Origin: Lachnospiraceae bacterium
GTDB lineage: Bacteria > Bacillota_A > Clostridia > Lachnospirales > Lachnospiraceae
Direction: 5' to 3'
Assembly: GCA_017435025.1 (NCBI GenBank)
Contig: JAFSFU010000294.1
Location: 1 to 10,279 of the forward strand
DNA length: 10,279 nt
In this document: positions 1 through 6,662 of the stretch, piece after piece
Numbering within the stretch: position 1 is the stretch's first letter
How the letters are laid out: the number at the start of each line of letters is the position of its first letter
Notes under the pieces: model-generated
The model's input: only the letters and a program-made list of their open reading frames with translations
Databases searched by the model: none
Told to the model about the DNA's origin: nothing
Made by a program: the position numbers and the translations under genes

Positions 1-114
1 ATCGCAATCGTCGTACAGGCGGATAAAATCGCATGGAAGCGAAGGTAGTCAGCCGTATTTACAGAATATGGGATTTCTATATAGATAGCTTTTATTTACT
101 CAATGAAATATCAA

Positions 115-1410
115 TTACCGAAACGCATGATACACCTGTCCCGGCTGCATACCTCCGCGGTGTGCTGCCAGCTCGCTGACAGTCACAAGCTGATATCCCC
201 GGTTGATCAATTCCGGGATCAGCACTGCTGCCGCATCTCCTGTCGCGCCGTACAGGTCATGCATCAAAATGATATCTCCATCACGAACCTTACTCAGAAC
301 GCTGTTAATCGTTGCCTGTGCATTTCTTGTTTTCCAGTCCAGCGTATCGATGGACCACATGATCGCCGGAACACCGTAGGAAGCCAATGCCTGCTGGGAT
401 GCCGCACTGATATAACCACCCGGCGGACGCATTGTTGGACAGCGAACACCGGCAATTCCCTGTAGCGTAGAATCCATCTGGTTCAGATTTCCGTGGATGC
501 CTTCTGCAGAAAGACTGGTCAGATATGTATGATTCCAGGTATGATTACCCACCTCGCATCCTAAGGCTGTCATCCGTCGAATAGTATCCGGATAACTATT
601 CATGCGATTGCCAACCATATAGAATGTTGCACGGGCACCATGTGCCTCCAGACTGTCCAGAATTCTCGGAGTTACACCGGACGGGCCATCGTCAAACGTC
701 AGCGCGATCATTGGTCTGGACGGATCCACCGCACCGCCAAAAGAAAGGGTTGCCGGAACTTCCGGTGCCTGGGCACCTTTGGGTACAACTGCGATCCGCA
801 CTCCGTCCACGCGAAGACCTTGAGCCTCCAAACCTGCAGTCTCGCCATTCATCACCTGTTCTGTCCAGTTTCCATTCTGGTATACGGAATAATAAAGATC
901 ATACTGTTCTGCGAGCTGACCGGTCAGTTTCATCTTTACCGCTTCCAACGGCATCGAACCTGCAGAGTCACCTGCTTCTACAAAATTCTCTTTCCATGCC
1001 TGCCAGCCAAAACCACTCAGGTTCACCTGATAGGCAATTGTTCCGGACATACCAGCCGGCTGATTTTCCAGCGTAGCCTGAATTGCGGTCACATAAGCGC
1101 CGCCCGGTGCCGTCACATTGGTATTGTCCTTAATATATCCTGACCAGTCCGAACCATTCGCATAGATTCGGTACATTGCCTTCATTTCCGGAACATCATT
1201 TACATCTGCCCCATCACTCACAGTTTCTACATTTGTCTCTTCCATTGCTTCGGAGTTTTGCGTCGGTGCGCCAGGTCCATTTGGCGCACCCGGCCCACCG
1301 GACATGTCAGTCTCCGCATACGCCGGAAACGCATATGCCGCTGTACCGGCCATCAAAAATACTCCTGTCATCAGACCCCAAAACAACTGTTTTGTCTTTC
1401 TAAAATCCAT
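115..1410 (-). CDS. Secreted polysaccharide (peptidoglycan/chitooligosaccharide) deacetylase with three ChW repeats
   Basis: This 431-residue protein is predicted to be exported and to remove N-acetyl (or similar acyl) groups from an envelope or extracellular polysaccharide. Residues 1-32 form a signal peptide: a basic start, a hydrophobic core at 9-28 and AYA/YAE-type cleavage sites. A Gly/Pro/Ala-rich linker follows (about 38-50). Three degenerate ChW repeats lie at about 79-114, 125-162 and 171-208, with the typical Trp and G-x-x-aG pattern (for example GFGWQAW). The NodB domain (CE4 family) runs from about 233 to 414. It has all five motifs: TFDDGP (238-243), HTWNH (290-294, metal-binding His), RPPGG (328-332), DTLDW (355-359) and LMHD (382-385, catalytic His384), so it should be active. 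A ribosome binding site CTCCTT (complement AAGGAG, 1420-1425) precedes the start. The gene is the last of a minus-strand run, 35 bases after mscS. The exact substrate is not readable from sequence. Confidence 0.93.
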   Translation of the reverse strand: MDFRKTKQLFWGLMTGVFLMAGTAAYAFPAYAETDMSGGPGAPNGPGAPTQNSEAMEETNVETVSDGADVNDVPEMKAMYRIYANGSDWSGYIKDNTNVTAPGGAYVTAIQATLENQPAGMSGTIAYQVNLSGFGWQAWKENFVEAGDSAGSMPLEAVKMKLTGQLAEQYDLYYSVYQNGNWTEQVMNGETAGLEAQGLRVDGVRIAVVPKGAQAPEVPATLSFGGAVDPSRPMIALTFDDGPSGVTPRILDSLEAHGARATFYMVGNRMNSYPDTIRRMTALGCEVGNHTWNHTYLTSLSAEGIHGNLNQMDSTLQGIAGVRCPTMRPPGGYISAASQQALASYGVPAIMWSIDTLDWKTRNAQATINSVLSKVRDGDIILMHDLYGATGDAAAVLIPELINRGYQLVTVSELAAHRGGMQPGQVYHAFR

Positions 1411-1445
1411 GTAAATCCGCTCCTTACAGATACATCTGAATCAAT

Positions 1446-2315
1446 TTATTTGACTACATTTACATTCAGATAATTATACGGAATCTCGATACCTTCTTCA
1501 TCAAATGTAAGTTTGATCTGCTCTAAAAGATCCCAACGGGTTGTCCAGTAGTTTCCTGTCAGCACCCATCCGCGGGCACTTAAGTTCACACTGCTCTCAC
1601 CAAGGCTGTCTACGATCACATCAATGCCATCCTCGCTGATGATACCTTCATGGTTTTCGAACAGACGGCGAAGAACCTCTTTTGCCTTTTTCAGATCTGC
1701 ATTGTAACTGATACCGATATTCAGAACCACTTTTCTTTTTTCCACGCCGGTTACATTGGTAACTACATTTGAAGTCATGTTGCTGTTCGGAATGTTGATT
1801 CTCTGGTTGTCGGCTGTCACAAGAGTTGTGTAAACAAGACCGATAGAATCTACTACACCATCACCGTCCGGTGTAGAAATAAAGTCACCGGCTTTGAACG
1901 GCTTTAATAACAGGACCATAACACCGCCTGCAAAGTTCGCCAGGGATTTCTCCATAGCCAAGCTCAATGCCAGACCTACAGAACCAACGACCGCTACTAA
2001 AGAAGTCACGCTGATTCCCAGTTCTTCTGCTGCAATAAAGATCAGCAGGCCCATCATCAATACGTTTGCCAACGCGTTGACAAATCTTCTAAGAGTTGTT
2101 TCTACACCCGCCTTTTCCATAGAACGGTCTAAAATTTTGCGAATCTTTTTGATCACTTTCAAGCCAATGATCAGGATCAGAGCCACTACAAGGATACGAA
2201 ATCCCGCGCCTGTGATCCATTCTGCCGCAGCATCCATCATTTTATCAAAAAATCCCGGTGCTGTTACCGTTTTCACTACCTCTGTTACATTCTCAACAGT
2301 TGCTGATTCAGTCAT
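1446..2315 (-). CDS. mscS: Small-conductance mechanosensitive channel, MscS family
   Basis: This 289-residue inner-membrane channel should open under membrane tension and release solutes during osmotic downshock. After a soluble N-terminus of about 35 residues come TM1 (about 39-56), TM2 (about 82-97) and the pore helix TM3 (about 103-137). TM3 has the small-residue packing VGSVGLAL and ends in LLLKPFKAGDFI, the classic junction into the beta domain. The IPNSNM segment (175-180) and the alpha/beta vestibule domain to the C-terminus are also typical. The length matches the E. coli MscS class (about 286). An unusual detail is MEKSLAN (121-127) where E. coli has LQGSLSN, so the hinge Gly113 equivalent is Lys123. 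The start is supported by GGAGG 9 bases upstream. Only 24 bases separate it from glgB, so it is probably co-transcribed with it. Confidence 0.95.
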   Translation of the reverse strand: MTESATVENVTEVVKTVTAPGFFDKMMDAAAEWITGAGFRILVVALILIIGLKVIKKIRKILDRSMEKAGVETTLRRFVNALANVLMMGLLIFIAAEELGISVTSLVAVVGSVGLALSLAMEKSLANFAGGVMVLLLKPFKAGDFISTPDGDGVVDSIGLVYTTLVTADNQRINIPNSNMTSNVVTNVTGVEKRKVVLNIGISYNADLKKAKEVLRRLFENHEGIISEDGIDVIVDSLGESSVNLSARGWVLTGNYWTTRWDLLEQIKLTFDEEGIEIPYNYLNVNVVK

Positions 2316-2339
2316 TGTTGATTTCCTCCATTACTTCTT

Positions 2340-4751
2340 TTACTGCTTTGTCTTTTTGATCAATTGACCGACTGTGGAAGAGACCTTTGAAGATATTGCA
2401 TGGAGCGGGCGGATTCCACGTCTCAAATGTCCGTCTTCTTCCGTTCCGCTATTCTCTAACTCCTCTTCGATTGCCTCCTGCATTTCGTCTGTCAGATCTT
2501 CCATTTTTTCAGCTTCCTCCAACCGGAATGCACATACTCCGTTTGCCGGAAGCTGAATTTTCACAGAATCAGGGCGATTGTCGCATTCAATCTCCTCCGT
2601 ACCGATCATTCCGGAATTGATGAGACCTTTTCCGCCGAACCTCTCCTCATCACTGTTCAGAATCTCCACATACGTTCCACTCTTTGGAACACCCATGCGA
2701 AACTCTGTTTTGACTTCATTGGAGAAATTGCATGCAAAAATAATCGTTTCCCTCTGTTTCAAAGACCTGCGGACAAACACAACAACATTGTCCTTTGCGT
2801 TGGTACAATTGATCCATTCAAACCCCTCCGGCACATAATCGGCCTCGTAAAGCGCCGGATGTGTCCGGTAAATATGATTCAGAGTCTTTGTATACTCCTT
2901 CATCTGTGCGTGGATTGGGGTCTGCAACGCATCCCATTTTAAGTTCTGCGCTTCATTCCACTCACTCATCTGTCCAAAATCCTGTCCCATGAACAACAGT
3001 TTTTTCCCCGGGTGACCAAGCATAAAACCGTAAGTTGCCCGAAGGTCAGCCAGCTTCTCATTCACCGATTCGCCCGGCATCTTCGATGCCATAGAACCTT
3101 TACCGCCGACCACATCGTCATGAGAAAATCCCAGGACAAATTTTTCACTGTATGCATATAGCATACTAAATGTCAAATCTCCGTAATTCTGTGTACGCAA
3201 ATCCGGTGCGCTACGCATATAACGCAGGAAATCACTGGTCCATCCGAGATTCCATTTAAAATCAAGGCCCAGCCCCTCCTCCGTATAATCCGCAGTCATG
3301 CGCGGGAAAGACGCCGATTCTTCCGCCAAAAGAAATGCGCCGTTTCCATCCCGGTGAAAGATGGAAGTCAGGTGTTTCATAAACTCCACAGCCTCAAGAT
3401 CCACATTTCCGCCGTACATGTTGGCAATCCATTCACCGCTCTTCTTTCCGTAATCCAGGTACAGCATGGATGCCACCGTACCCATATGGATTCCGTCTGC
3501 ATGGCACTCATTGGCCCAGAACAACGCATTGGAGATCAGGAAATTGGCCACCTGCGGTCTTCCATAGTTAAACCGCAAAGTACCCCAATCCGGCAGACTT
3601 CCCTTCTTTGGATCCTTATGCTCATAGACACAAGTGCCATCGAAAGCAGCCAGACCATGCCCATCTATAGGAAAATGAGCCGGTACCCAATCGAGGATCA
3701 CGCCGATTCCCTCTCTGTGCATATGATCCACAAATGCCTTAAAATCATCCGGAGTACCGAAGCGGCTCGTCGGTGCATAGTAACCGATGACCTGATATCC
3801 CTTCGATGCATCCAGCGGATGCTCCATCACCGGCATTAACTGCACATGGGTATAACCCATTTCTTTCACATATTTTGCCAGCTGTATTGCCAGTTCCCGG
3901 TAATTGTAGAACTGACTTCCATTGATGTCATTGCCATCAATTCCGACGGCCACAGGCTTCTGCAGCCAGGAGCCGAGATGCACCTCATATATGGACAACG
4001 GCTTTTCGCGCAGGATTCCGTTCCCTCTGGTCTCCATCCAGATTCTATCCGTCCATGCAAATGCCGGGGATTCCCATACGATTGAAGCAGATGCCGGTCG
4101 CAATTCCGCATAGAATGCGTATGGATCCGCCTTTAACATCGGCTCACTTTTCGGTGTTTTCACTTCGTACTTATAAGTCACACCTGTTTTTAAGCCAGGA
4201 ATGAACAGTTCATAAATCCCAGAGCTTCCCAATCTCTTCATCTGATGACGGCGGCCATTCCAGTAGTTAAAATCACCAACCACACTGACACGCTTTGCCT
4301 CCGGCGCCCATACTGCAAAATTCACACCACTAACACCGTCGATCGTCATCGGATGCGCTCCCATCTTCTCATAGGAACGATAATAGATTCCTGTACCGTA
4401 CTGTCGGAGATCTTCTTCACAGAACTGTGATACAAATCGATCCGAATAAGGATCTTCAAACGTTTCTGTATTTCCATTGTGATACTGTGCACAAAATTGA
4501 TATCGGGGAATTGCTTTCTGTTCAGAAACAAGCACCGCAAAAAAGCCCTGATCATCCACCGGATCCATCGGATATTTTTTTCCATCCAGCATCAGATTCA
4601 AATGCTTTGCATCCGGAATATAAGCCTGAACCAACAAACCTTCCGGAACTATATGCGCTCCGAGTGTTTTCTCCGGATTCTGGCATTCGGAATTTTCCAG
4701 TTCCAAAATCTTAGCCGGATTCAATCTTTTTTGCAAAACCTTGTCTATCAT
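2340..4751 (-). CDS. glgB: 1,4-alpha-glucan branching enzyme homologue (GH13, CBM48) lacking the catalytic nucleophile; probable pseudoenzyme
   Basis: The protein has 803 residues. Family GlgB cuts an alpha-1,4 glucan chain and re-attaches it by an alpha-1,6 bond in glycogen synthesis. Visible are an N-terminal N1/CBM48-like module (about 30-120), a second CBM48 (about 132-235, NFAVWAPEAKRVSVVGDFN), a GH13 barrel (about 255-640) and a C-terminal beta domain to about 745. An ungapped match to E. coli GlgB puts D354 and H359 (DWVPAHFP), acid/base E477 (AEES) and D545 (SHDD) at the positions of D335, H340, E458 and D526. However, the nucleophile D405 is G424 and the invariant R403 is H422, in the motif DGIHMGTVASM. 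The SHDEVVHGK motif is SHDDVVGGK. A further tail of about 55 residues is acidic (about 745-772), then basic. The reading frame is intact, so it is not a decayed gene. No glgA, glgC or glgP lies nearby. The start has AGGGGG 6 bases upstream. Confidence 0.93.
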   Translation of the reverse strand: MIDKVLQKRLNPAKILELENSECQNPEKTLGAHIVPEGLLVQAYIPDAKHLNLMLDGKKYPMDPVDDQGFFAVLVSEQKAIPRYQFCAQYHNGNTETFEDPYSDRFVSQFCEEDLRQYGTGIYYRSYEKMGAHPMTIDGVSGVNFAVWAPEAKRVSVVGDFNYWNGRRHQMKRLGSSGIYELFIPGLKTGVTYKYEVKTPKSEPMLKADPYAFYAELRPASASIVWESPAFAWTDRIWMETRGNGILREKPLSIYEVHLGSWLQKPVAVGIDGNDINGSQFYNYRELAIQLAKYVKEMGYTHVQLMPVMEHPLDASKGYQVIGYYAPTSRFGTPDDFKAFVDHMHREGIGVILDWVPAHFPIDGHGLAAFDGTCVYEHKDPKKGSLPDWGTLRFNYGRPQVANFLISNALFWANECHADGIHMGTVASMLYLDYGKKSGEWIANMYGGNVDLEAVEFMKHLTSIFHRDGNGAFLLAEESASFPRMTADYTEEGLGLDFKWNLGWTSDFLRYMRSAPDLRTQNYGDLTFSMLYAYSEKFVLGFSHDDVVGGKGSMASKMPGESVNEKLADLRATYGFMLGHPGKKLLFMGQDFGQMSEWNEAQNLKWDALQTPIHAQMKEYTKTLNHIYRTHPALYEADYVPEGFEWINCTNAKDNVVVFVRRSLKQRETIIFACNFSNEVKTEFRMGVPKSGTYVEILNSDEERFGGKGLINSGMIGTEEIECDNRPDSVKIQLPANGVCAFRLEEAEKMEDLTDEMQEAIEEELENSGTEEDGHLRRGIRPLHAISSKVSSTVGQLIKKTKQ

Positions 4752-4763
4752 TCCGCACCCCCT
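4752..4763 (-). promoter_or_regulatory. Ribosome binding site of glgB
   Basis: On the minus strand AGGGGG is followed by TGCGGA and the ATG, a 6-base spacing. The same G-rich form AGGGGG is used by aspartokinase in this window. It supports the 803-residue start. Confidence 0.6.
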
Positions 4764-4798
4764 GAAAATACAGAATCATCATAGTCCCTAATTTATAC

Positions 4799-4827
4799 AC
4801 TATATCATTTTCTATATTGAAAATCAA
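4799..4827 (-). promoter_or_regulatory. Predicted sigma-A promoter for glgB-mscS-deacetylase
   Basis: Read on the minus strand, TTGATT (4827-4822), a 17-base spacer and TATAGT (4804-4799) match the vegetative -35/-10 consensus at 4/6 and 5/6 positions with ideal spacing. The -35 and spacer lie in the last codons of the DUF3810 gene, and the -10 starts right after its TGA stop. A transcript starting near 4792 would have a leader of about 40 bases before the glgB ATG. This is a sequence match only. Confidence 0.6.
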
Positions 4828-5866
4828 GAATCATAAGGTCTACCACACGCCCATATGTACGCACACCTTCTGCCTGACCATTGGCTTTCAGATATGCATC
4901 ATTCACAGTCTCCTGCACATTTGCGACTTGTCCCTCGTACTGTTCCCAAAAGTCATGATTGGCCTCCAGGTCCGCGATCACTGGATCGGACAACATACTA
5001 TAATTTTCCACGTACTGCTCATAGTCCAATTTCGCCAGCGCATTTCCGGCATAAATCCATCCCAACAGATAACCGCTGTACCGATAATCTGCGTCCTCAG
5101 CCCCCAGACATGCCAGATACCCAATAAAATTCGCCTCGTCCTCCCGCATAAATCCTCTCAAATGAGACATCTCGTGACAGATGGTATGTGGGATATTGTA
5201 AGAAACCATGTCACGATTATAATTCGCTTCCACCGTAAATGGAGAGTACACACCGCTGCACTGCTGAATCGATAAGATATCTGAGATCATGACCGGCTTG
5301 GCCTTCGGATAATAACCGGATAATGCCGGATACTGTTCTGCCAGACGATTCATAGCCATCACACCTTTCGTCTGCAGATCCCCGTACATGTTTTCACCGG
5401 CATCCAGATCCACCCGCGCTTCATTTACTTTAATCGTCAGCCATGTACAAAGTTCTTTTAAAATCTCATCTATTTCTTTTTCCTGTTCCTTTGTTTTCGG
5501 CACTCCCGCATTCACCTTCTGCATCATATAATAATAGGAAAAAGGAGTCCGATAATAGTTCACTCCACAGCACGCCGCATAAAGAAAAAGAACGCCCGAC
5601 ACAAACAGGGCATAACGGCGTACGATCTTCATCGGTCGCCGAATCCATCGAAACAATGTCCAGACAATCCACAGACATGCTGCGTACAAGCCAAATTCAA
5701 CCACAGAGAACAGAAACCATCCCATCACTCTTCCGATGGTCCCAACAATGATCGGATAAATGGTCTGTACGTACCACTCTGAAAATCCTGGTATGATTCT
5801 TGATGCTGCAAGAAGCGCGATCGCTGCAATAAACAATGCTGCGGTTATGATCCATGTTTTTTTCAT
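4805..5866 (-). CDS. DUF3810-family integral membrane protein with HExxH (putative zinc metallopeptidase)
   Basis: The protein has 353 residues from the chosen ATG. The N-terminal third is membrane-embedded, with hydrophobic segments at about 5-22, 37-56, 57-75 and 85-104, and Arg-rich loops between the later ones. A soluble C-terminal domain follows. It contains GVYSPFTVEANYN (205-217) and HEMSHLRGFMREDEAN (231-246): H231, E232 and H235 form an HExxH zinc motif, and E242 or E244 is a plausible third ligand. This arrangement is typical of the DUF3810 family, whose role is not established as far as I know. I chose the start at 5866 because AAGGA lies 6 bases upstream and the next residues, MKKTWIITAALF, look like a true N-terminus. 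The frame stays open to a TTG at 5971, but that region is the promoter. It is divergent from signal peptidase. Substrate and activity are unknown. Confidence 0.85.
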   Translation of the reverse strand: MKKTWIITAALFIAAIALLAASRIIPGFSEWYVQTIYPIIVGTIGRVMGWFLFSVVEFGLYAACLWIVWTLFRWIRRPMKIVRRYALFVSGVLFLYAACCGVNYYRTPFSYYYMMQKVNAGVPKTKEQEKEIDEILKELCTWLTIKVNEARVDLDAGENMYGDLQTKGVMAMNRLAEQYPALSGYYPKAKPVMISDILSIQQCSGVYSPFTVEANYNRDMVSYNIPHTICHEMSHLRGFMREDEANFIGYLACLGAEDADYRYSGYLLGWIYAGNALAKLDYEQYVENYSMLSDPVIADLEANHDFWEQYEGQVANVQETVNDAYLKANGQAEGVRTYGRVVDLMILDFQYRK

Positions 5867-5872
5867 ACATTT

Positions 5873-5877
5873 TCCTT
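5873..5877 (-). promoter_or_regulatory. Ribosome binding site deciding the DUF3810 start
   Basis: AAGGA on the minus strand lies 6 bases before the ATG at 5866-5864. Together with the promoter at 5942-5971 it fixes the shorter, 353-residue start. Confidence 0.6.
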
Positions 5878-5941
5878 TTATAACTTTTTTCTTACCTTTT
5901 GCGAAAAGCTCTTGCGAATCTTCCCAAATTATCATAAACTC

Positions 5942-5971
5942 ATTATATTGCGATTTAGTATCATTCGTCAA
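5942..5971 (-). promoter_or_regulatory. Predicted strong sigma-A promoter of the DUF3810 gene
   Basis: On the minus strand, TTGACG (5971-5966), an 18-base spacer and a perfect TATAAT (5947-5942) form a near-consensus vegetative promoter. Transcription should start near 5935, which leaves a leader of about 70 bases before the ATG at 5866. The promoter excludes the longer open frame beginning at the TTG that is itself part of the -35 box. Confidence 0.75.
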
Positions 5972-5991
5972 ACGAGGTTTACAGAGAAAAT

Positions 5992-6636
5992 ATGGAAAAA
6001 GAAAAAAATATTATAAATCAGACTGAAGAAAAAAAGGGCTGGAAAGAAGAACTTCTCAGCTGGGTCGAGGTAATCGTCACTGCTGCAGTCATCGCCTTCA
6101 TCCTCACCACCTTTATCATTGCCAACAGTGAAGTCCCGACTGGTTCCATGGAGAATACCATTATGGCTGGCAGCCGCGTGATCGGTTCCCGACTCCACTA
6201 CAAATTCGATGAACCGGAGCGCGGAGACGTAGCAATCTTTGTATGGGGCTGGGGATGTCCAACCTGCCACATTATGGCAGAAGGAGAAAAACCGGAAACC
6301 TGCCCGCGTTGTGATTCCAAGGTTGGAAGACGAGGAGAAACAATCTATTATGTAAAGCGTGTCATCGGTATGCCGGGTGACGTGATCGATATCATCGACG
6401 ACAAAGTCTACCTGAATGGTTCCGACACACCGCTGGTGGAACCATATCTGGCAGAAGAAATGAATCAGAACGAAAACTTCCATTTTGAGGTGCCGGAAGA
6501 TTGTTACTTCATGATGGGTGACAACCGAAACTATTCCCTGGATGCCCGCTACTGGAAGAATCCATATATTTCTGAAGATAAAATGGTTGCAAAAGTCCTT
6601 GTGGAATACTTCCCGACTCCGAAGATCATCCGCTAA
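5992..6636 (+). CDS. lepB: Signal peptidase I with a four-cysteine (zinc-knuckle-like) insertion
   Basis: This 214-residue type I leader peptidase (S26) should cut signal peptides from secreted proteins at the outer face of the membrane. A charged N-terminus is followed by one membrane anchor (about 25-44, VEVIVTAAVIAFILTTFIIA). Box B VPTGSMENT holds the nucleophile Ser52. Box C is RGDVAIF (77-83). Box D, YYVKRVIGMPGD, holds the general base Lys122. Box E is GDNRNYSLDARYW. Between boxes C and D there is an insertion with C89-P-T-C92 and C104-P-R-C107, a CxxC-x11-CxxC pattern not present in the E. coli or B. subtilis enzymes that I know. It could bind zinc or form disulfides. The gene is divergent from the DUF3810 gene and lies 26 bases upstream of aspartate kinase. 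Its own ribosome binding site is weak (GAGG or AGAG). It would process the secreted deacetylase encoded at the left of the window. Confidence 0.95.
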   Translation: MEKEKNIINQTEEKKGWKEELLSWVEVIVTAAVIAFILTTFIIANSEVPTGSMENTIMAGSRVIGSRLHYKFDEPERGDVAIFVWGWGCPTCHIMAEGEKPETCPRCDSKVGRRGETIYYVKRVIGMPGDVIDIIDDKVYLNGSDTPLVEPYLAEEMNQNENFHFEVPEDCYFMMGDNRNYSLDARYWKNPYISEDKMVAKVLVEYFPTPKIIR

Positions 6637-6648
6637 TCTTACTTACAC

Positions 6649-6654
6649 AGGGGG
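6649..6654 (+). promoter_or_regulatory. Ribosome binding site of aspartate kinase
   Basis: AGGGGG lies 8 bases before the ATG at 6663, inside the 26-base gap after lepB. It supports the chosen start and co-transcription with lepB without a separate promoter. Confidence 0.6.
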
Positions 6655-6662
6655 CCAAAACT

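Noticed and set aside
1..48. Open frame of 15 codons on the plus strand from the left edge ending in TAG, with a drop in GC right after it
   Set aside because: It could be the 3' end of a convergent gene, but 15 codons without a recognisable motif are not enough to call a CDS.
49..114. AT-rich stretch after the deacetylase stop with a small CTATATAG palindrome
   Set aside because: No GC-rich stem followed by a T-run on the minus strand, so I do not call a terminator.
3354..3839. Long open frame antisense to glgB, and similar ones antisense to lysC (7098-7628) and lepB (5968-6483)
   Set aside because: They lie opposite genes with full family motifs, lack good ribosome binding sites, and their translations are low-quality (rich in His, Ser, Cys) with no domain pattern.
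5912..5940. Possible plus-strand promoter for lepB: TTGCGA, 17 bases, TAAACT
   Set aside because: Only 4/6 matches in each box in an AT-rich region. lepB needs a promoter near here, but this match is not convincing.
5867..5991. Lysine riboswitch upstream of the lepB-lysC unit
   Set aside because: The gap is only about 125 bases and already holds the divergent promoter. I see no L-box helices or terminator/antiterminator.
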